A stretch of DNA of 64,000 nucleotides from Selenomonadaceae bacterium (lineage in GTDB: Bacteria > Bacillota > Negativicutes > Selenomonadales > Selenomonadaceae), in NCBI GenBank assembly GCA_017614505.1, contig JAGABT010000017.1, forward strand, positions 216,924 through 280,923, in the 5' to 3' direction. Position 1 is the stretch's first letter. Every line of letters starts with the position of its first letter. Made by a program: the position numbers and the translations under genes. This document shows positions 43,830 to 52,985 of this stretch, piece by piece. The notes beneath the pieces were generated by a model. The model was not told where the DNA came from, searched no databases, and saw nothing but the letters and a program-made list of their open reading frames with translations.

Positions 43830-46754
43830 TCACTTAATCGCCGGCTTAATGCTCTTGAAAATCGCCGCGTTATCCTTGAGAACATTTTCGTTACCGAACA
43901 CGCACAGATTGTTTTCGTTCATGCAGGCGCCGACAAGTTCAGCCAGCGCGCGAATGTCAGCCTGACGCGTGCTCAAAACTTCGTCGCGGGATTTCTGGCG
44001 GTCTTCGTAGGTTATCCCCTTGAGGCAAAATTCGGCGGCAACCTGCCCTTTGAGCGAAGGCGTGAGAGGCTTGTCAATCTTGCTCATGGTGCCGATAATG
44101 TACTTATCCATTTCGCGGTCGGACACGTCGAAATTGCGCAGAAAATCAGCCGTGGCGTTGAAAACGTCGAGCGTGCGGCTGAGATTCGGGTCGCGGTAGG
44201 AGCCGAAGAACATATGCCCTGTGCGGGTGAAATTGACGAACGCGCCGTAAGCGCCGCCCTGCACGCGGATTTTCGTCCAGAAATATTCGTAGCGCAAAAT
44301 GTGTTCAAGCACCGACATCGCGCCGGAATATTCGTAGCCGAGCCGGATAAAGTTGGCGCCCTTGCCGACGTACTGCACGCGGCTTTGAGAGTACAAGCCC
44401 TCGTTCTGCGCGACCAGCGGGAAATCGTAGTCAACCTTATCGTATTCGTCGACGGGCAGGGATTTAATCAGCTTTTTGAAATGCGGCAGGAACTGGCTGT
44501 AGAGTTCGGAATTTGCCGTGACGCTGATAATCAGACCGTTGCGGTTGAGCAGGCGGTTGTAAACGTCGGTAAGCTCGCTGACCAGCTCGTCAAATTTTTC
44601 GTCGAAGTTCGCCAGCAGGTCTTTCAGAAATTCGTTGAAAGGCAGAATGGCGGAGTCGTTGTAGGCACCGGCGTTGGAAAGGTAGGACGCGATTCGCGCG
44701 GCGATAATCGTGGTCGCGCTGGACTGCAGGCTGAGTTCAATGCCAATCTGTTCTTCTTCGACAATTTCGCGCAGGCGCTTTTTGTTGGTGAAGACGGTCT
44801 CGGTGAAAATTTCGCTGAGAATTTCGCTCATGGCGGGGATTTTAGAGCTGAGCGCTTTGGCGTAGACTTTAAGGCGCGGCTGGAAAGAATCCGGCTTGCC
44901 GTTCTTAGAATCAGCGTGCAGAGCCGTGCCGAAACCGCCAATGTTCAGATTGACGAGGTTGGCTAAATCGTCGTAGGAATGCTGTTTGGTATCGATTCGC
45001 CCGATAATTTCGTTGAGCAGGAAGGCGTAGAAAATTTTGCGCTGGGGAACTTTCAGGGCGTCGAAATAAAACGTCAGGTAGATAATCCCGTGGGTGTCGA
45101 CGTTGCTGAAAAGAATGCGCGTGCCGTCGATGTCGCGGTACATGAGCGGCAGTTTTTCAGCCTCCGCGCGAATGTCGGAAATTTTTATGAGCGGGATAGT
45201 TTCAAGGGCTTCGGGCGTTTCGGGACTTTGCTGGCGGATTTTCAGATTCTTCGCAGTCTCGATAACGCCGGCAATTTCCTCGGCTGACATGCGGGACTTA
45301 ATTTCGGCGAGCTTAGCGGCTTGAGCGGCTTCGCGTTCCTTGCCGACGGTCTTACTTGGCGCGAGCGTGATTAAAACCTTGTGCGGGTTGTCGATAAAAT
45401 ATTTCTGCAGGAGATTTTCAAAGTAGCCGCTGTTCGAGCCGTCCTTGACGGTTTTCAAATCGTCTTCGTAGCGGAAATAAACGGTGGGGTCGCCGCCGTA
45501 AAGCCACGTCCTCAAGCCGCGCAGTCCGAGAATCAAGCCCTTGGGCATAAGCCCGAAATCGGCTTCGCGCAGACGAAATTCAAACAGGCTGATTGACGCT
45601 TCGAGCAAAGTTTTATCGATACCCTGCGCGACGAGCTTTTTCATTTCGGCGGTAACGAGTTCGCAGAATTTATCGGCGCGGTCGGGTTCGGAACCGTTGA
45701 GCGTGATATTGAAAGGCGGCTGGCGGAGGTCTTCGTCCATACCGGCGTCAACGTCCCTGCCGAGATTCGAATCGAGGATAGCCTTTTTGAGCGGCGCGGC
45801 GGGCGTAGTGAACAGCGCGTGGGTGAGAATTTCCAGTCCGAGCATATCGGTTGAATTTGTCACGTCGCCGGTAAGAAAGTTCAGCGAGATAAAAGTTTTT
45901 TCGTCGGCGGATTCTTCATCGCCAATGGGATAAAAATCCTCGACGCGCTTCATTTCGGTAAAGGGCGGCTGGCTGGCAATTTCGCTGTCGACTTCGATTT
46001 TGTCAAACTTGGAAAGATATTCGCTGTCGAGGTATTCCAGCTGCTCGTCAATGTCAACGTCGCCGTAAAGGTAAATGTAGCTGTTGGACGGGTGGTAAAA
46101 TTTCTGGTGGAAGGCGGCGAAATCTTCCTGCGTGAGGCTGGGAATGGCGTCGGGGTCGCCGCCAGATTCAAAGCCGTAGCAGTTATCTGGGAAAAGTTCG
46201 TGCAGAGTTTTGCGGGCGAGAATATCTTCCGGCGAGGAAAAAGCGCCGCGCATTTCATTCAGCACAACGCCGCTGTAAGTCAGGGGCGCGTCGGGATTAT
46301 CAATTTCATAGTGCCAGCCTTCCTGCAGGAGAATTTCCGGCGTAGTGAGCATGGCGGGATTGAAAACGGCGTCCAGGTAAACGTCTTCGAGGTTGCGGAA
46401 ATCTTTGGCGTTGCGGCTCGCCACGGGGTAAACGGTTTTGTCAGGATAAGTCATGGCGTTCAGGAAGGTGTTGAGGGAGCCCTTGATAAGTTCGACGAAG
46501 GGTTCCTTCAGCGGATATTTTTTGGAGCCGCAAAGCGTGGAATGTTCGACGATATGAGCAACGCCGGTATCGTCTTTGGGCGGCGTGCGGAAACCGATGT
46601 AGAAAACTTTGTTGTCGTCGTCGGCTGCCACGTAGAAAAGGCGCGCGCCGGTCTTGACGTGTTCAAACTCATACGCATTCGCGCTGATTTCGGCAATTTC
46701 GGAAATTTTGTTGAGGCGGAAACCGTGGCGCTCATCATTAATCTTCAGATTCAT
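43830..46754 (-). CDS. M16C family zinc metallopeptidase (presequence-protease-like)
   Basis: This 974-aa peptidase has the inverted zinc motif HIVEH (residues 67-71) in a GVAHIVEHSTLCGSKKYP context typical of the PreP/Cym1 subfamily, four repeated M16 domains, and no signal peptide. Such enzymes degrade short peptides inside a closing chamber. The ATG at 46754 follows TAGGAGC; a TATAAT -10 box is about 35 bases upstream. It leads a five-gene minus-strand unit. Confidence 0.92.
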   Translation of the reverse strand: MNLKINDERHGFRLNKISEIAEISANAYEFEHVKTGARLFYVAADDDNKVFYIGFRTPPKDDTGVAHIVEHSTLCGSKKYPLKEPFVELIKGSLNTFLNAMTYPDKTVYPVASRNAKDFRNLEDVYLDAVFNPAMLTTPEILLQEGWHYEIDNPDAPLTYSGVVLNEMRGAFSSPEDILARKTLHELFPDNCYGFESGGDPDAIPSLTQEDFAAFHQKFYHPSNSYIYLYGDVDIDEQLEYLDSEYLSKFDKIEVDSEIASQPPFTEMKRVEDFYPIGDEESADEKTFISLNFLTGDVTNSTDMLGLEILTHALFTTPAAPLKKAILDSNLGRDVDAGMDEDLRQPPFNITLNGSEPDRADKFCELVTAEMKKLVAQGIDKTLLEASISLFEFRLREADFGLMPKGLILGLRGLRTWLYGGDPTVYFRYEDDLKTVKDGSNSGYFENLLQKYFIDNPHKVLITLAPSKTVGKEREAAQAAKLAEIKSRMSAEEIAGVIETAKNLKIRQQSPETPEALETIPLIKISDIRAEAEKLPLMYRDIDGTRILFSNVDTHGIIYLTFYFDALKVPQRKIFYAFLLNEIIGRIDTKQHSYDDLANLVNLNIGGFGTALHADSKNGKPDSFQPRLKVYAKALSSKIPAMSEILSEIFTETVFTNKKRLREIVEEEQIGIELSLQSSATTIIAARIASYLSNAGAYNDSAILPFNEFLKDLLANFDEKFDELVSELTDVYNRLLNRNGLIISVTANSELYSQFLPHFKKLIKSLPVDEYDKVDYDFPLVAQNEGLYSQSRVQYVGKGANFIRLGYEYSGAMSVLEHILRYEYFWTKIRVQGGAYGAFVNFTRTGHMFFGSYRDPNLSRTLDVFNATADFLRNFDVSDREMDKYIIGTMSKIDKPLTPSLKGQVAAEFCLKGITYEDRQKSRDEVLSTRQADIRALAELVGACMNENNLCVFGNENVLKDNAAIFKSIKPAIK

Positions 46755-47109
46755 ACAATCGCTCCTAATTGAAATTTTGGCGGGAATATTATACCATAGC
46801 TGAAAAATTTTGCTACAGATTTTTGCGGAGGCGAGAGCATGTTTACTGGCAGTTCGCCGGAAATTACTACGGGATTATGGCGCAGAAACTCTAGCTGTAA
46901 AAATTTTTCTGTTCGTTAGAATTGTCGCAAAATTCAGCTCTAAATTCAGCGATATTTCATTTGCCGGTGATATAATGCGGGAAAATTTTTTGAGCGGCAT
47001 GCTACGGGGGATTATGTTTTTCTGTCAGAAATATTTTTTGGGAATTATAATTTTTTTGAGCCTCCAAAAATTGCATGCCGTCACGATTTAATTTTGTGGA
47101 GGGATTGAC
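46755..47109. other. Intergenic region upstream of the SLH porin
   Basis: This 355-base gap has no convincing gene; a 93-codon frame in it has an unlikely composition. On the minus strand TATAAT lies at 46790-46796 (for the protease). On the plus strand TATAAT boxes occur at 46971-46976 and 47046-47051, the second with CTGTCA 18 bases upstream. CGGCATGC (46995-47002) and GCATGCCG (47073-47080) form a perfect 8-bp long-range inverted repeat in what may be the porin leader. Confidence 0.5.
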
Positions 47110-48624
47110 ATGAAGTTTTTCACCAGAAAGAAGCTGGCGGCAGCTGTGCTCTCAACGTCGCTGATGTTCGCGAGCATACAGGCAGAAGCGGCGTCGAATT
47201 TCTTTGAAGAAGTTCCGACGAACAACTGGTCTTATTCCGCCATCAACGAACTTATCGATACCGGCAACATTCCAGGCTACAATCAGCGAATCCCCAGCGG
47301 CAGAATCATGACGCGCATGGAAATGGCTATGATCGTCGATGAAGCCATGCAGAATCAGCGGGCGTTCACCCCTGCGCAGCGCCAGACCATTGAGCAGCTC
47401 AGCAAGGAATATTTCTACGACATTAAAAAAGTCCGCATGCTCAACAAGCTCGATCGGCTCGACGAAAGCACGATTGACAACCTCAATAAGCCCAGCCGCC
47501 ATACCAGAGGCGACGACGGCGACGTTCTCTTCACGACCGAAGAAAAATCCAAGCTCAAGAGCTGGGCAAACCGCTTTGAAATCAACGGCTACGCGCAGAT
47601 TCGCCACGACCACACGATTGAAAATACCTGGACGCCCGAACCTGTACGCGGCGCCGACGGCAGATACCGCTACAATGGCTACGGTGAAAAGACCCGCTCC
47701 AAGCCTTCGACGTACACGAAAATCGACCTCACCGCCAAATACAAAATCAATGACAACTGGAAAGCCGGCGCCAACTTCATTATTCGCGGCAGCACCGATA
47801 ACGTCGACAACTGGAGCTGGAGCGGCGGCGAAAATGTTTCTACCGTTCCCTCGCCGTGGGTCTGGGTTGAAGGTAAAGTCGGCGGCGGGCGCGGCGTAGA
47901 TGTCAAGTTCGGGCGCTGGAACGAATGGACGCCAATGGGCTGGGGCTTCGACATGGACTCTGACGTTACCGGCGGACAAATCTCCTTTGGTAACCCCAAA
48001 TTCCGCACAACCCTTACCGCCGTCAAAGTCGACCTGTGGGATAATCACATGAGCAGCAATTATCTGCAGAACGTTCGCGGCTACGAAACCGACGAAGATA
48101 CGCCGACTGTTGGCGTGCGCTGGGACTGGCAGGCGAACGATAATACCGACGTTCATTTCGGCGTTCACGGCATGGGCGCTATGACCAGCCGCTATCAGGA
48201 CGATAAAAAGAAAAAACACGTGCTCTATTACTACGTCCACGCCGGTCACAAATTCGATGACAACTGGAAAATCCACGGCGGTATTATCAACAGCAACGCC
48301 AAAATGATTGACCACCCGTGGGGCGAAGACGGTCCCAATCCTACGACTTCCCCGGGTTACTGGCTCAGCGCATGGTACAAGAATATCGACCTGCAGAAAC
48401 CTGGCACTTTTGACATTTGGGCGACGTACCGCAAGGAGCCTGGCAAGAGCTGGGTTACCGTTACTGACTGGTGGCCGAAGAACGCTGAAGGTTTCCGCAT
48501 CGGCGCCGACTACGTTGTAGCGAAAAACATGTTCTTCACGACCTGGGCGGACAGAATCAAGGAAATCGATACCAAGGCGAAACACACGCGCTATCGTTTC
48601 CAGATGCAGTTTATGTTCGAGTAA
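47110..48624 (+). CDS. SLH-domain outer membrane porin (OmpM/Mep45-like)
   Basis: This 504-aa protein has a signal peptide, one SLH domain (about residues 28-85: NNWSYSAINELIDTGNIPGY and MTRMEMAMIVDEAM), a short coiled region, and a beta-rich barrel of about 340 residues ending in a terminal aromatic strand (RYRFQMQFMFE). This architecture tethers the outer membrane of Negativicutes to polyamine-modified peptidoglycan and forms a general pore. The ATG at 47110 follows GGAGGGATTGAC. This gene is the clearest taxonomic marker in the window. Confidence 0.93.
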   Translation: MKFFTRKKLAAAVLSTSLMFASIQAEAASNFFEEVPTNNWSYSAINELIDTGNIPGYNQRIPSGRIMTRMEMAMIVDEAMQNQRAFTPAQRQTIEQLSKEYFYDIKKVRMLNKLDRLDESTIDNLNKPSRHTRGDDGDVLFTTEEKSKLKSWANRFEINGYAQIRHDHTIENTWTPEPVRGADGRYRYNGYGEKTRSKPSTYTKIDLTAKYKINDNWKAGANFIIRGSTDNVDNWSWSGGENVSTVPSPWVWVEGKVGGGRGVDVKFGRWNEWTPMGWGFDMDSDVTGGQISFGNPKFRTTLTAVKVDLWDNHMSSNYLQNVRGYETDEDTPTVGVRWDWQANDNTDVHFGVHGMGAMTSRYQDDKKKKHVLYYYVHAGHKFDDNWKIHGGIINSNAKMIDHPWGEDGPNPTTSPGYWLSAWYKNIDLQKPGTFDIWATYRKEPGKSWVTVTDWWPKNAEGFRIGADYVVAKNMFFTTWADRIKEIDTKAKHTRYRFQMQFMFE

Positions 48625-48690
48625 AATTTTCTCAACCGTACAGCGGCGGGGAGCGTCATGCTTTCCGCCATTTTTTTAGGAGGCGTTATG

Positions 48691-50064
48691 ATGAACTGGA
48701 AAAAAATTCTCAAGCGCAGCATTTGCGCGGCGGCGGCAGTAACCGTTCTCATGGGCGGAGGTATTCAGGTAAACGCGGCGGCGCCCGCTCAGCAGCTCCC
48801 CTGCTACAAGACCGTTACCGAAGTTTTTGACTGGGGTCCCGCAGTTTCCAAAGTTATCGTCAACCTCGGCACCAAAATCAGCGCCAGGGATGTTGACAAC
48901 GATACCTTCAAAGTCTACGTCAAGCGCAACCTGCCCGACGGCGCGCTCACGCCCGCGGAGTCTATGGCTATCACCGACAGAATCGTTACGCTCGGCAACG
49001 AGGCGAAGGATAACAAAGACCTTGAAGGCTACCGCGAAGTTACCCGCGCTTACGTTTGCGACGCCGAAGGCAATCCCGCCAGCTCCGGCGAATACGTCAC
49101 GATTGAAATGCGCGTTGCGCCAAATGACAATCTCGGCGCCGCGCTCAACTGGAACGCCAGAATTTCCTACAACGCCTTCGTCACGCCCGAATACACAATC
49201 ATTCAGGATAAAAAAATTGGCAAGCTCAAAAATCTCGTCATTGACAACTGCAAGGGCAATATCCGCCCGATTGTCGACGAGTTCAAATTCGGCAGTTACG
49301 CCACGGCTGACCGCCGCACGCTCACTTATGCCGCGTTCGAGCCGGAATATGACGGCAGGAAACACCCGCTGATTATCTGGCTGCATGGCGGCGGCGAGGG
49401 CGGCAATACTTCGCCCAGCCTGCCGATTATGGGCAACAAGGCGACGGCTTTCGCGCAGGAAACTATTCAGAATTATTTCGGCGGCGCGTTCGTGCTGGCG
49501 CCCCAGTGCCCGACCATGTGGATGGAAGGCGCCGGTCCCAATGGTTTCGCTAACGGCAAGCCGCTCTATGAAGATATTTTAATGTCGCTGATTAGCGATT
49601 ACGCCTCGTCCAACCCCAGCATCGACACTTCCAGAATTTACGTCGGCGGCGATTCCAACGGCGGCTACATGACGCTCTGCCTTGTCCGCGATTATCCTGG
49701 AGTTTTTGCGGCTGGCTTCCCCGTCTGCGAAGGGCTTGCTGACCGGCTGATTAGTGAAAGCGACCTGCGCAGAATTGCTCAGACGCCGCTCTGGTTCGTC
49801 GCTGCCGCTACTGACACCACGCTCCCGCCTAAGGATTATTCCATTCCGACCGTTCAGCGCCTGCAGAATATCGGCGCGGAAGTCTACTTCAACTACTTCA
49901 ACGACGTTCACGATACTACCGGCTTGTACTTCAAGGACAACGGCGCCGCGTGGGAATATCCTGGACACTGGAGCTGGATTTACGTTTATAATAACATCTG
50001 CGAAGAAGATATAGATGGGCGCACCGTCAAGCTCTTTGAGTGGCTCGCCTCCCACAGCAAATAA
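48691..50064 (+). CDS. Exported esterase with Ig-like N-terminal domain (alpha/beta hydrolase)
   Basis: This 457-aa protein has a signal peptide (ILKRSICAAAAVTVLMGG..NAAA), an N-terminal beta domain (about residues 45-200), and a C-terminal hydrolase with LHGGGEGG, nucleophile motif GGDSNGGY and a terminal His in VHDTTG. It resembles feruloyl/acetyl-xylan esterase-like or polyhydroxybutyrate-depolymerase-like enzymes. I prefer the ATG at 48691 to the one at 48688 because spacing from TAGGAGG is better. Substrate unknown; plant-cell-wall esters are plausible given GH3 and GH32 enzymes nearby. Confidence 0.85.
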   Translation: MNWKKILKRSICAAAAVTVLMGGGIQVNAAAPAQQLPCYKTVTEVFDWGPAVSKVIVNLGTKISARDVDNDTFKVYVKRNLPDGALTPAESMAITDRIVTLGNEAKDNKDLEGYREVTRAYVCDAEGNPASSGEYVTIEMRVAPNDNLGAALNWNARISYNAFVTPEYTIIQDKKIGKLKNLVIDNCKGNIRPIVDEFKFGSYATADRRTLTYAAFEPEYDGRKHPLIIWLHGGGEGGNTSPSLPIMGNKATAFAQETIQNYFGGAFVLAPQCPTMWMEGAGPNGFANGKPLYEDILMSLISDYASSNPSIDTSRIYVGGDSNGGYMTLCLVRDYPGVFAAGFPVCEGLADRLISESDLRRIAQTPLWFVAAATDTTLPPKDYSIPTVQRLQNIGAEVYFNYFNDVHDTTGLYFKDNGAAWEYPGHWSWIYVYNNICEEDIDGRTVKLFEWLASHSK

Positions 50065-50089
50065 GCTTTTAATTCGCCTGATAAAGTTC

Positions 50090-50119
50090 AGAGCCTCGAC
50101 ACTAATCGGGGCTCTTTTA
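50090..50119 (+). terminator. Rho-independent terminator after the esterase gene
   Basis: AGAGCCTCGA (50090-50099) pairs with TCGGGGCTCT (50106-50115), followed by a short T-run. A second small hairpin (CCGC/GCGG) with a long A/T tract follows at 50140-50176. Confidence 0.85.
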
Positions 50120-50177
50120 GTTTGCTCCAAAATAAAAAAATCCGCTTTGGTGCGGCGGCTGAAAAAAATTTTTTTTG

Positions 50178-50206
50178 TTGACATTCTCCCAGTTGAAGTG
50201 TATTAT
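50178..50206 (+). promoter_or_regulatory. Sigma-A promoter of the GIY-YIG gene
   Basis: TTGACA at 50178-50183 and TATTAT at 50201-50206 with a 17-base spacer. The predicted start of transcription is about 95 bases before the ATG, leaving a long leader. Confidence 0.85.
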
Positions 50207-50227
50207 TGACTCGTCACAAAATAAGTC

Positions 50228-50286
50228 GACAAACCTCGCTGGGGTCTAAAGCTAAAACAATTCTAAACCCTTGCGCTGTGTTTGTC
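50228..50286 (+). promoter_or_regulatory. Structured leader RNA of the GIY-YIG gene
   Basis: GACAAAC (50228-50234) pairs with GTTTGTC (50280-50286); nested inside, CGC/GCG and GGG/CCC also pair in the right order, giving a branched hairpin with a loop of about 23 bases rich in CTAAA. It ends about 10 bases before the ribosome site GCAGGTGG. Confidence 0.6.
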
Positions 50287-50307
50287 AAGAAAGGCGCAGG
50301 TGGTATT

Positions 50308-50937
50308 ATGGCTTATGGTAGAATTTATGGGATTGAGTGCCTCGTCGACGGCAACAAAATTTATGTCGGGCAGACGACGCGCGATGTTCGGCTGCGTATC
50401 ATGGAGCACAAGAGCGACAAAAGACAGCACATGTGGCAGATTATTCGCAAGTTCGGCTGGGAAAATTTCGTCTGGGTCGTCCTTGAAGAATGCGATTCGC
50501 AGGAGGAACTCGACGAGGCAGAAAGACGCTGGATTAAGCGGCTGAATTGTGTATATCCGAACGGCTACAATCGCGGTAGCGGCGGCAAAAGGGGTTTCAA
50601 GTGCCACGAATTGACACGTAAGGAAATGAGTACGGTGCAGCTCGGGCGTATCATTCCTAACAGCAATCGCCTGAAAGTTTCGGCGGCGAAAAGAAAAGTA
50701 TTCTACCCCAATATTGTCGCAGAGCTTGACCGTCAGCAACTTACATACACGGCACTTGCAAAACTTTTAAATGTAAATTGCGGAACATTGATGGGAAAAT
50801 TGAATGGCAACAATAGGCTAGACGAAAAGACCGCGCTGGCTATCAAGGAAATTCTTGGCGTCGACATTCCGCTCGAAGAACTTTTCAAGACCGTTGAAGG
50901 AAATGCTGGGCTTCGCGTCGAAAAAAAGCGTAAGTAA
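50308..50937 (+). CDS. GIY-YIG nuclease-domain protein with C-terminal HTH
   Basis: This 209-aa protein starts with a GIY-YIG nuclease domain (residues about 3-95): GRIYGIECLVDG, KIYVGQTTRDVRLRIMEHK and a conserved Glu in the AERRWIKR segment, followed by YPNGYNRGSGGK. A basic linker and a C-terminal XRE-like helix-turn-helix (about 140-195: QLTYTALAKLLNVNCGTLMG) would give DNA specificity. The layout resembles free-standing GIY-YIG homing-type nucleases. The ATG at 50308 follows GCAGGTGG. Its biological role is unknown. Confidence 0.82.
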   Translation: MAYGRIYGIECLVDGNKIYVGQTTRDVRLRIMEHKSDKRQHMWQIIRKFGWENFVWVVLEECDSQEELDEAERRWIKRLNCVYPNGYNRGSGGKRGFKCHELTRKEMSTVQLGRIIPNSNRLKVSAAKRKVFYPNIVAELDRQQLTYTALAKLLNVNCGTLMGKLNGNNRLDEKTALAIKEILGVDIPLEELFKTVEGNAGLRVEKKRK

Positions 50938-50963
50938 AATTTTCGAGGAGGAATTTTTTTAGT

Positions 50964-52412
50964 ATGAGAGTAACAAACACTCGCTGGTACCCAAAATATC
51001 ACGTTGCAGCGCCGGCTGCTTGGATCAATGACCCGAATTCTTTTGTATTTTATAAAGGGCAATATCACCTTTTCGCGCAGCACCACCCGCATTCGGCGCA
51101 ATGGGGTCCGATGCACTGGCACCACGTTGTCAGCGACGATCTGGTACACTGGAAACATCTGCCTATCGCGCTGGCACCGACTGAAGACTACGAGCGCAAC
51201 GGCTGTTTCAGCGGCAGCGGTATCGAAAAAGACGGCAGGCTCTACCTTTTCTACACCGGTCACATTGACACGCCCGAAACTGAGGAGCTCGGCTTCAGGA
51301 ACGTCCAGAATCAGTGCATGGCGTACAGCGACGACGGAATTAATTTCACCAAATACGAAAACAATCCGATAATCCTCGTACCCGAAGACGAAGATTCTGA
51401 CGTTTACGGCGCAGATTTCCGCGACCCCAAAGTCTGGAAGCACGGCGATACCTATTACATGGTCGTCGGCGCGCACACCAAAGACAAACTGCGCGGGCAA
51501 ATCGTTCTGTACGAATCTAAAGACCTGTATGACTGGAACTTCAAAAGCATAATGGCGCGCGGCGAAGGCAACCAGGGCTTCATGTGGGAGTGCCCCAACC
51601 TCGCTAGCGTTGAAGGAAAAGATGTGCTGATTCTTTCGCCGCAGGGTATCAAGCGCGTCGGCAATAAATTCATGAACGTTTTCCAGTCCGGCTACTTTAT
51701 CGGCAGGCTCGACTACAGCAGCGGAATTTTCAAGCACGGCGAATTTGAACTGCTGGATTACGGCTTCGACTTCTACGCGCCGCAAATCACTCAAATTCCT
51801 GACGGGCGCACGATTATGATTGGCTGGTTGGACATGTGGTATTCACCCATGAAAGAGGATGTTGACGGCTGGGCTGGAATGATGACTGTTCCGCGCGAAG
51901 TTCACATTAAAAACGGCAAGGTCGTGACGCCGCCGATTAAGGAACTGGAGGCGCTCCGCATTTCCGAAAAATCGCTGGAAAATCTGCTTTTCTACGACGA
52001 AATGAAATTCGACGGCATTGAAGGCGAAGTCGGCGAGCTTGTCATGAATATCGACCTCACTGAAACTCCGGCGTTTGAAATTGACCTGCGCGTCGGCGGC
52101 GAAGAAAAATCCGTCATTACCTACGACGACGCGATTCATCTGTTCAAGTTCAACCGCGACAAGGCTGGCGAAGGCGGCGACGGCGAACGCGAAGTCAAGC
52201 TCCCGCCTTACGATAAAATGAAACTCCAGATTTTCCTCGACCGCTCCTCCGTCGAAATTTTTATCAATGACGGCGAATACGTCATGAGTTCCAGAATTTA
52301 TCCGCGCAGCGATTCGACTGGGATTAAATTCATTCCCGTCGGCGGCGCCTTCAAAATCGACAGCATGACGTTCTACACGCTCGGCGAAGGTATTCCTCAG
52401 CCGCGCGTCTGA
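50964..52412 (+). CDS. Glycoside hydrolase family 32 (sucrose/fructan hydrolase)
   Basis: GH32 enzymes release fructose from sucrose, sucrose-6-phosphate or fructans. The 482-aa protein has the nucleophile motif WINDPN (about residues 20-25), FRDPK (transition-state Asp) and WECPN (acid/base Glu), then the C-terminal beta-sandwich with FLDRSSVEIFIN. It has no signal peptide, so it acts in the cytoplasm and imported sugar is the substrate. The ATG at 50964 follows GAGGAGG. No PTS or regulator gene is adjacent. Confidence 0.93.
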   Translation: MRVTNTRWYPKYHVAAPAAWINDPNSFVFYKGQYHLFAQHHPHSAQWGPMHWHHVVSDDLVHWKHLPIALAPTEDYERNGCFSGSGIEKDGRLYLFYTGHIDTPETEELGFRNVQNQCMAYSDDGINFTKYENNPIILVPEDEDSDVYGADFRDPKVWKHGDTYYMVVGAHTKDKLRGQIVLYESKDLYDWNFKSIMARGEGNQGFMWECPNLASVEGKDVLILSPQGIKRVGNKFMNVFQSGYFIGRLDYSSGIFKHGEFELLDYGFDFYAPQITQIPDGRTIMIGWLDMWYSPMKEDVDGWAGMMTVPREVHIKNGKVVTPPIKELEALRISEKSLENLLFYDEMKFDGIEGEVGELVMNIDLTETPAFEIDLRVGGEEKSVITYDDAIHLFKFNRDKAGEGGDGEREVKLPPYDKMKLQIFLDRSSVEIFINDGEYVMSSRIYPRSDSTGIKFIPVGGAFKIDSMTFYTLGEGIPQPRV

Positions 52413-52434
52413 TAAAATATTTTTTCCGCAAACT

Positions 52435-52472
52435 AAAAAAGCTCCGCGCATTTTGCACGGGGCGATTTTTTT
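52435..52472. terminator. Bidirectional terminator between GH32 and an acetyltransferase gene
   Basis: GCTCCG and CGGGGC (52441-52463) form a stem with an A-run on the left and a T-run on the right, serving both convergent genes. Confidence 0.82.
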
Positions 52473-52929
52473 ATTCCAGCGTCATCGCAATTTCGTTACA
52501 GTTCGGGAAGAATCGGCAATCAAGGCAATCTTTCCACGTTTTCTGGTGAAGAGTTTCGCGCGGGACAATTTTAAAACCAACGCTGGCGAAAAACGGCGTG
52601 TTATATGTCAGCGTGAAGAATTTCGTGACGCCGAGTTTCCTGCCGTCCTCAAGCAGCAGCTTAACAATCTCGCCGCCGATACCGCGCCGATGAAAATCCT
52701 TGCTGACAGTCAGCGAGCGAATTTCCGCCAGCTCATTCCACGTGCAGTGCAGGGCGCCGCAGCCGACGATTTTGCCGCTGGAAATTTCCTGCGCGACGAC
52801 AAATTCCGGCAGCGTTTCGTAGAGCGTGGAATAAGTTTTCGGCAGCATCAGACCTTCCGCCGCGAAACCGTTAATCAGCGCGAAAATTTCTTCGACATCG
52901 GCGAAAGTCGCGTGCCTGTATCTGAACAA
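52471..52929 (-). CDS. GNAT N-acetyltransferase, ArgA-like
   Basis: This 152-aa GNAT-fold enzyme resembles short N-acetylglutamate synthases: CGALHCTWNELAEIRSLTV and FHRRGIGGEIVKLLLEDG (acetyl-CoA loop). It also carries a C-terminal Cys cluster (CLDCRFFPNC). If so, it would make N-acetylglutamate for arginine synthesis, but no arg genes are near. The TTG at 52929 has a weak GGTG ribosome site. Confidence 0.75.
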   Translation of the reverse strand: MFRYRHATFADVEEIFALINGFAAEGLMLPKTYSTLYETLPEFVVAQEISSGKIVGCGALHCTWNELAEIRSLTVSKDFHRRGIGGEIVKLLLEDGRKLGVTKFFTLTYNTPFFASVGFKIVPRETLHQKTWKDCLDCRFFPNCNEIAMTLE

Positions 52930-52930
52930 A

Positions 52931-52959
52931 TTGCACCAGTCCTTTGCGTATGGTATAAT
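52931..52959 (+). promoter_or_regulatory. Sigma-A promoter of the 76-aa zinc-ribbon gene
   Basis: TTGCAC at 52931-52936 and TATAAT at 52954-52959 with a 17-base spacer, 26 bases before the ATG. Confidence 0.8.
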
Positions 52960-52985
52960 CTCAAAAATTTTTTGGAGGGATTTTC

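Noticed and set aside
46810..47091. A 93-codon open frame upstream of the porin
   Set aside because: Low-complexity hydrophobic composition, no ribosome site, and it overlaps promoter-like boxes.
50242..50275. CTAAAGCTAAAAC-type bases in the GIY-YIG leader as a CRISPR repeat or anti-repeat
   Set aside because: No second copy, spacer or cas gene is present in the window.
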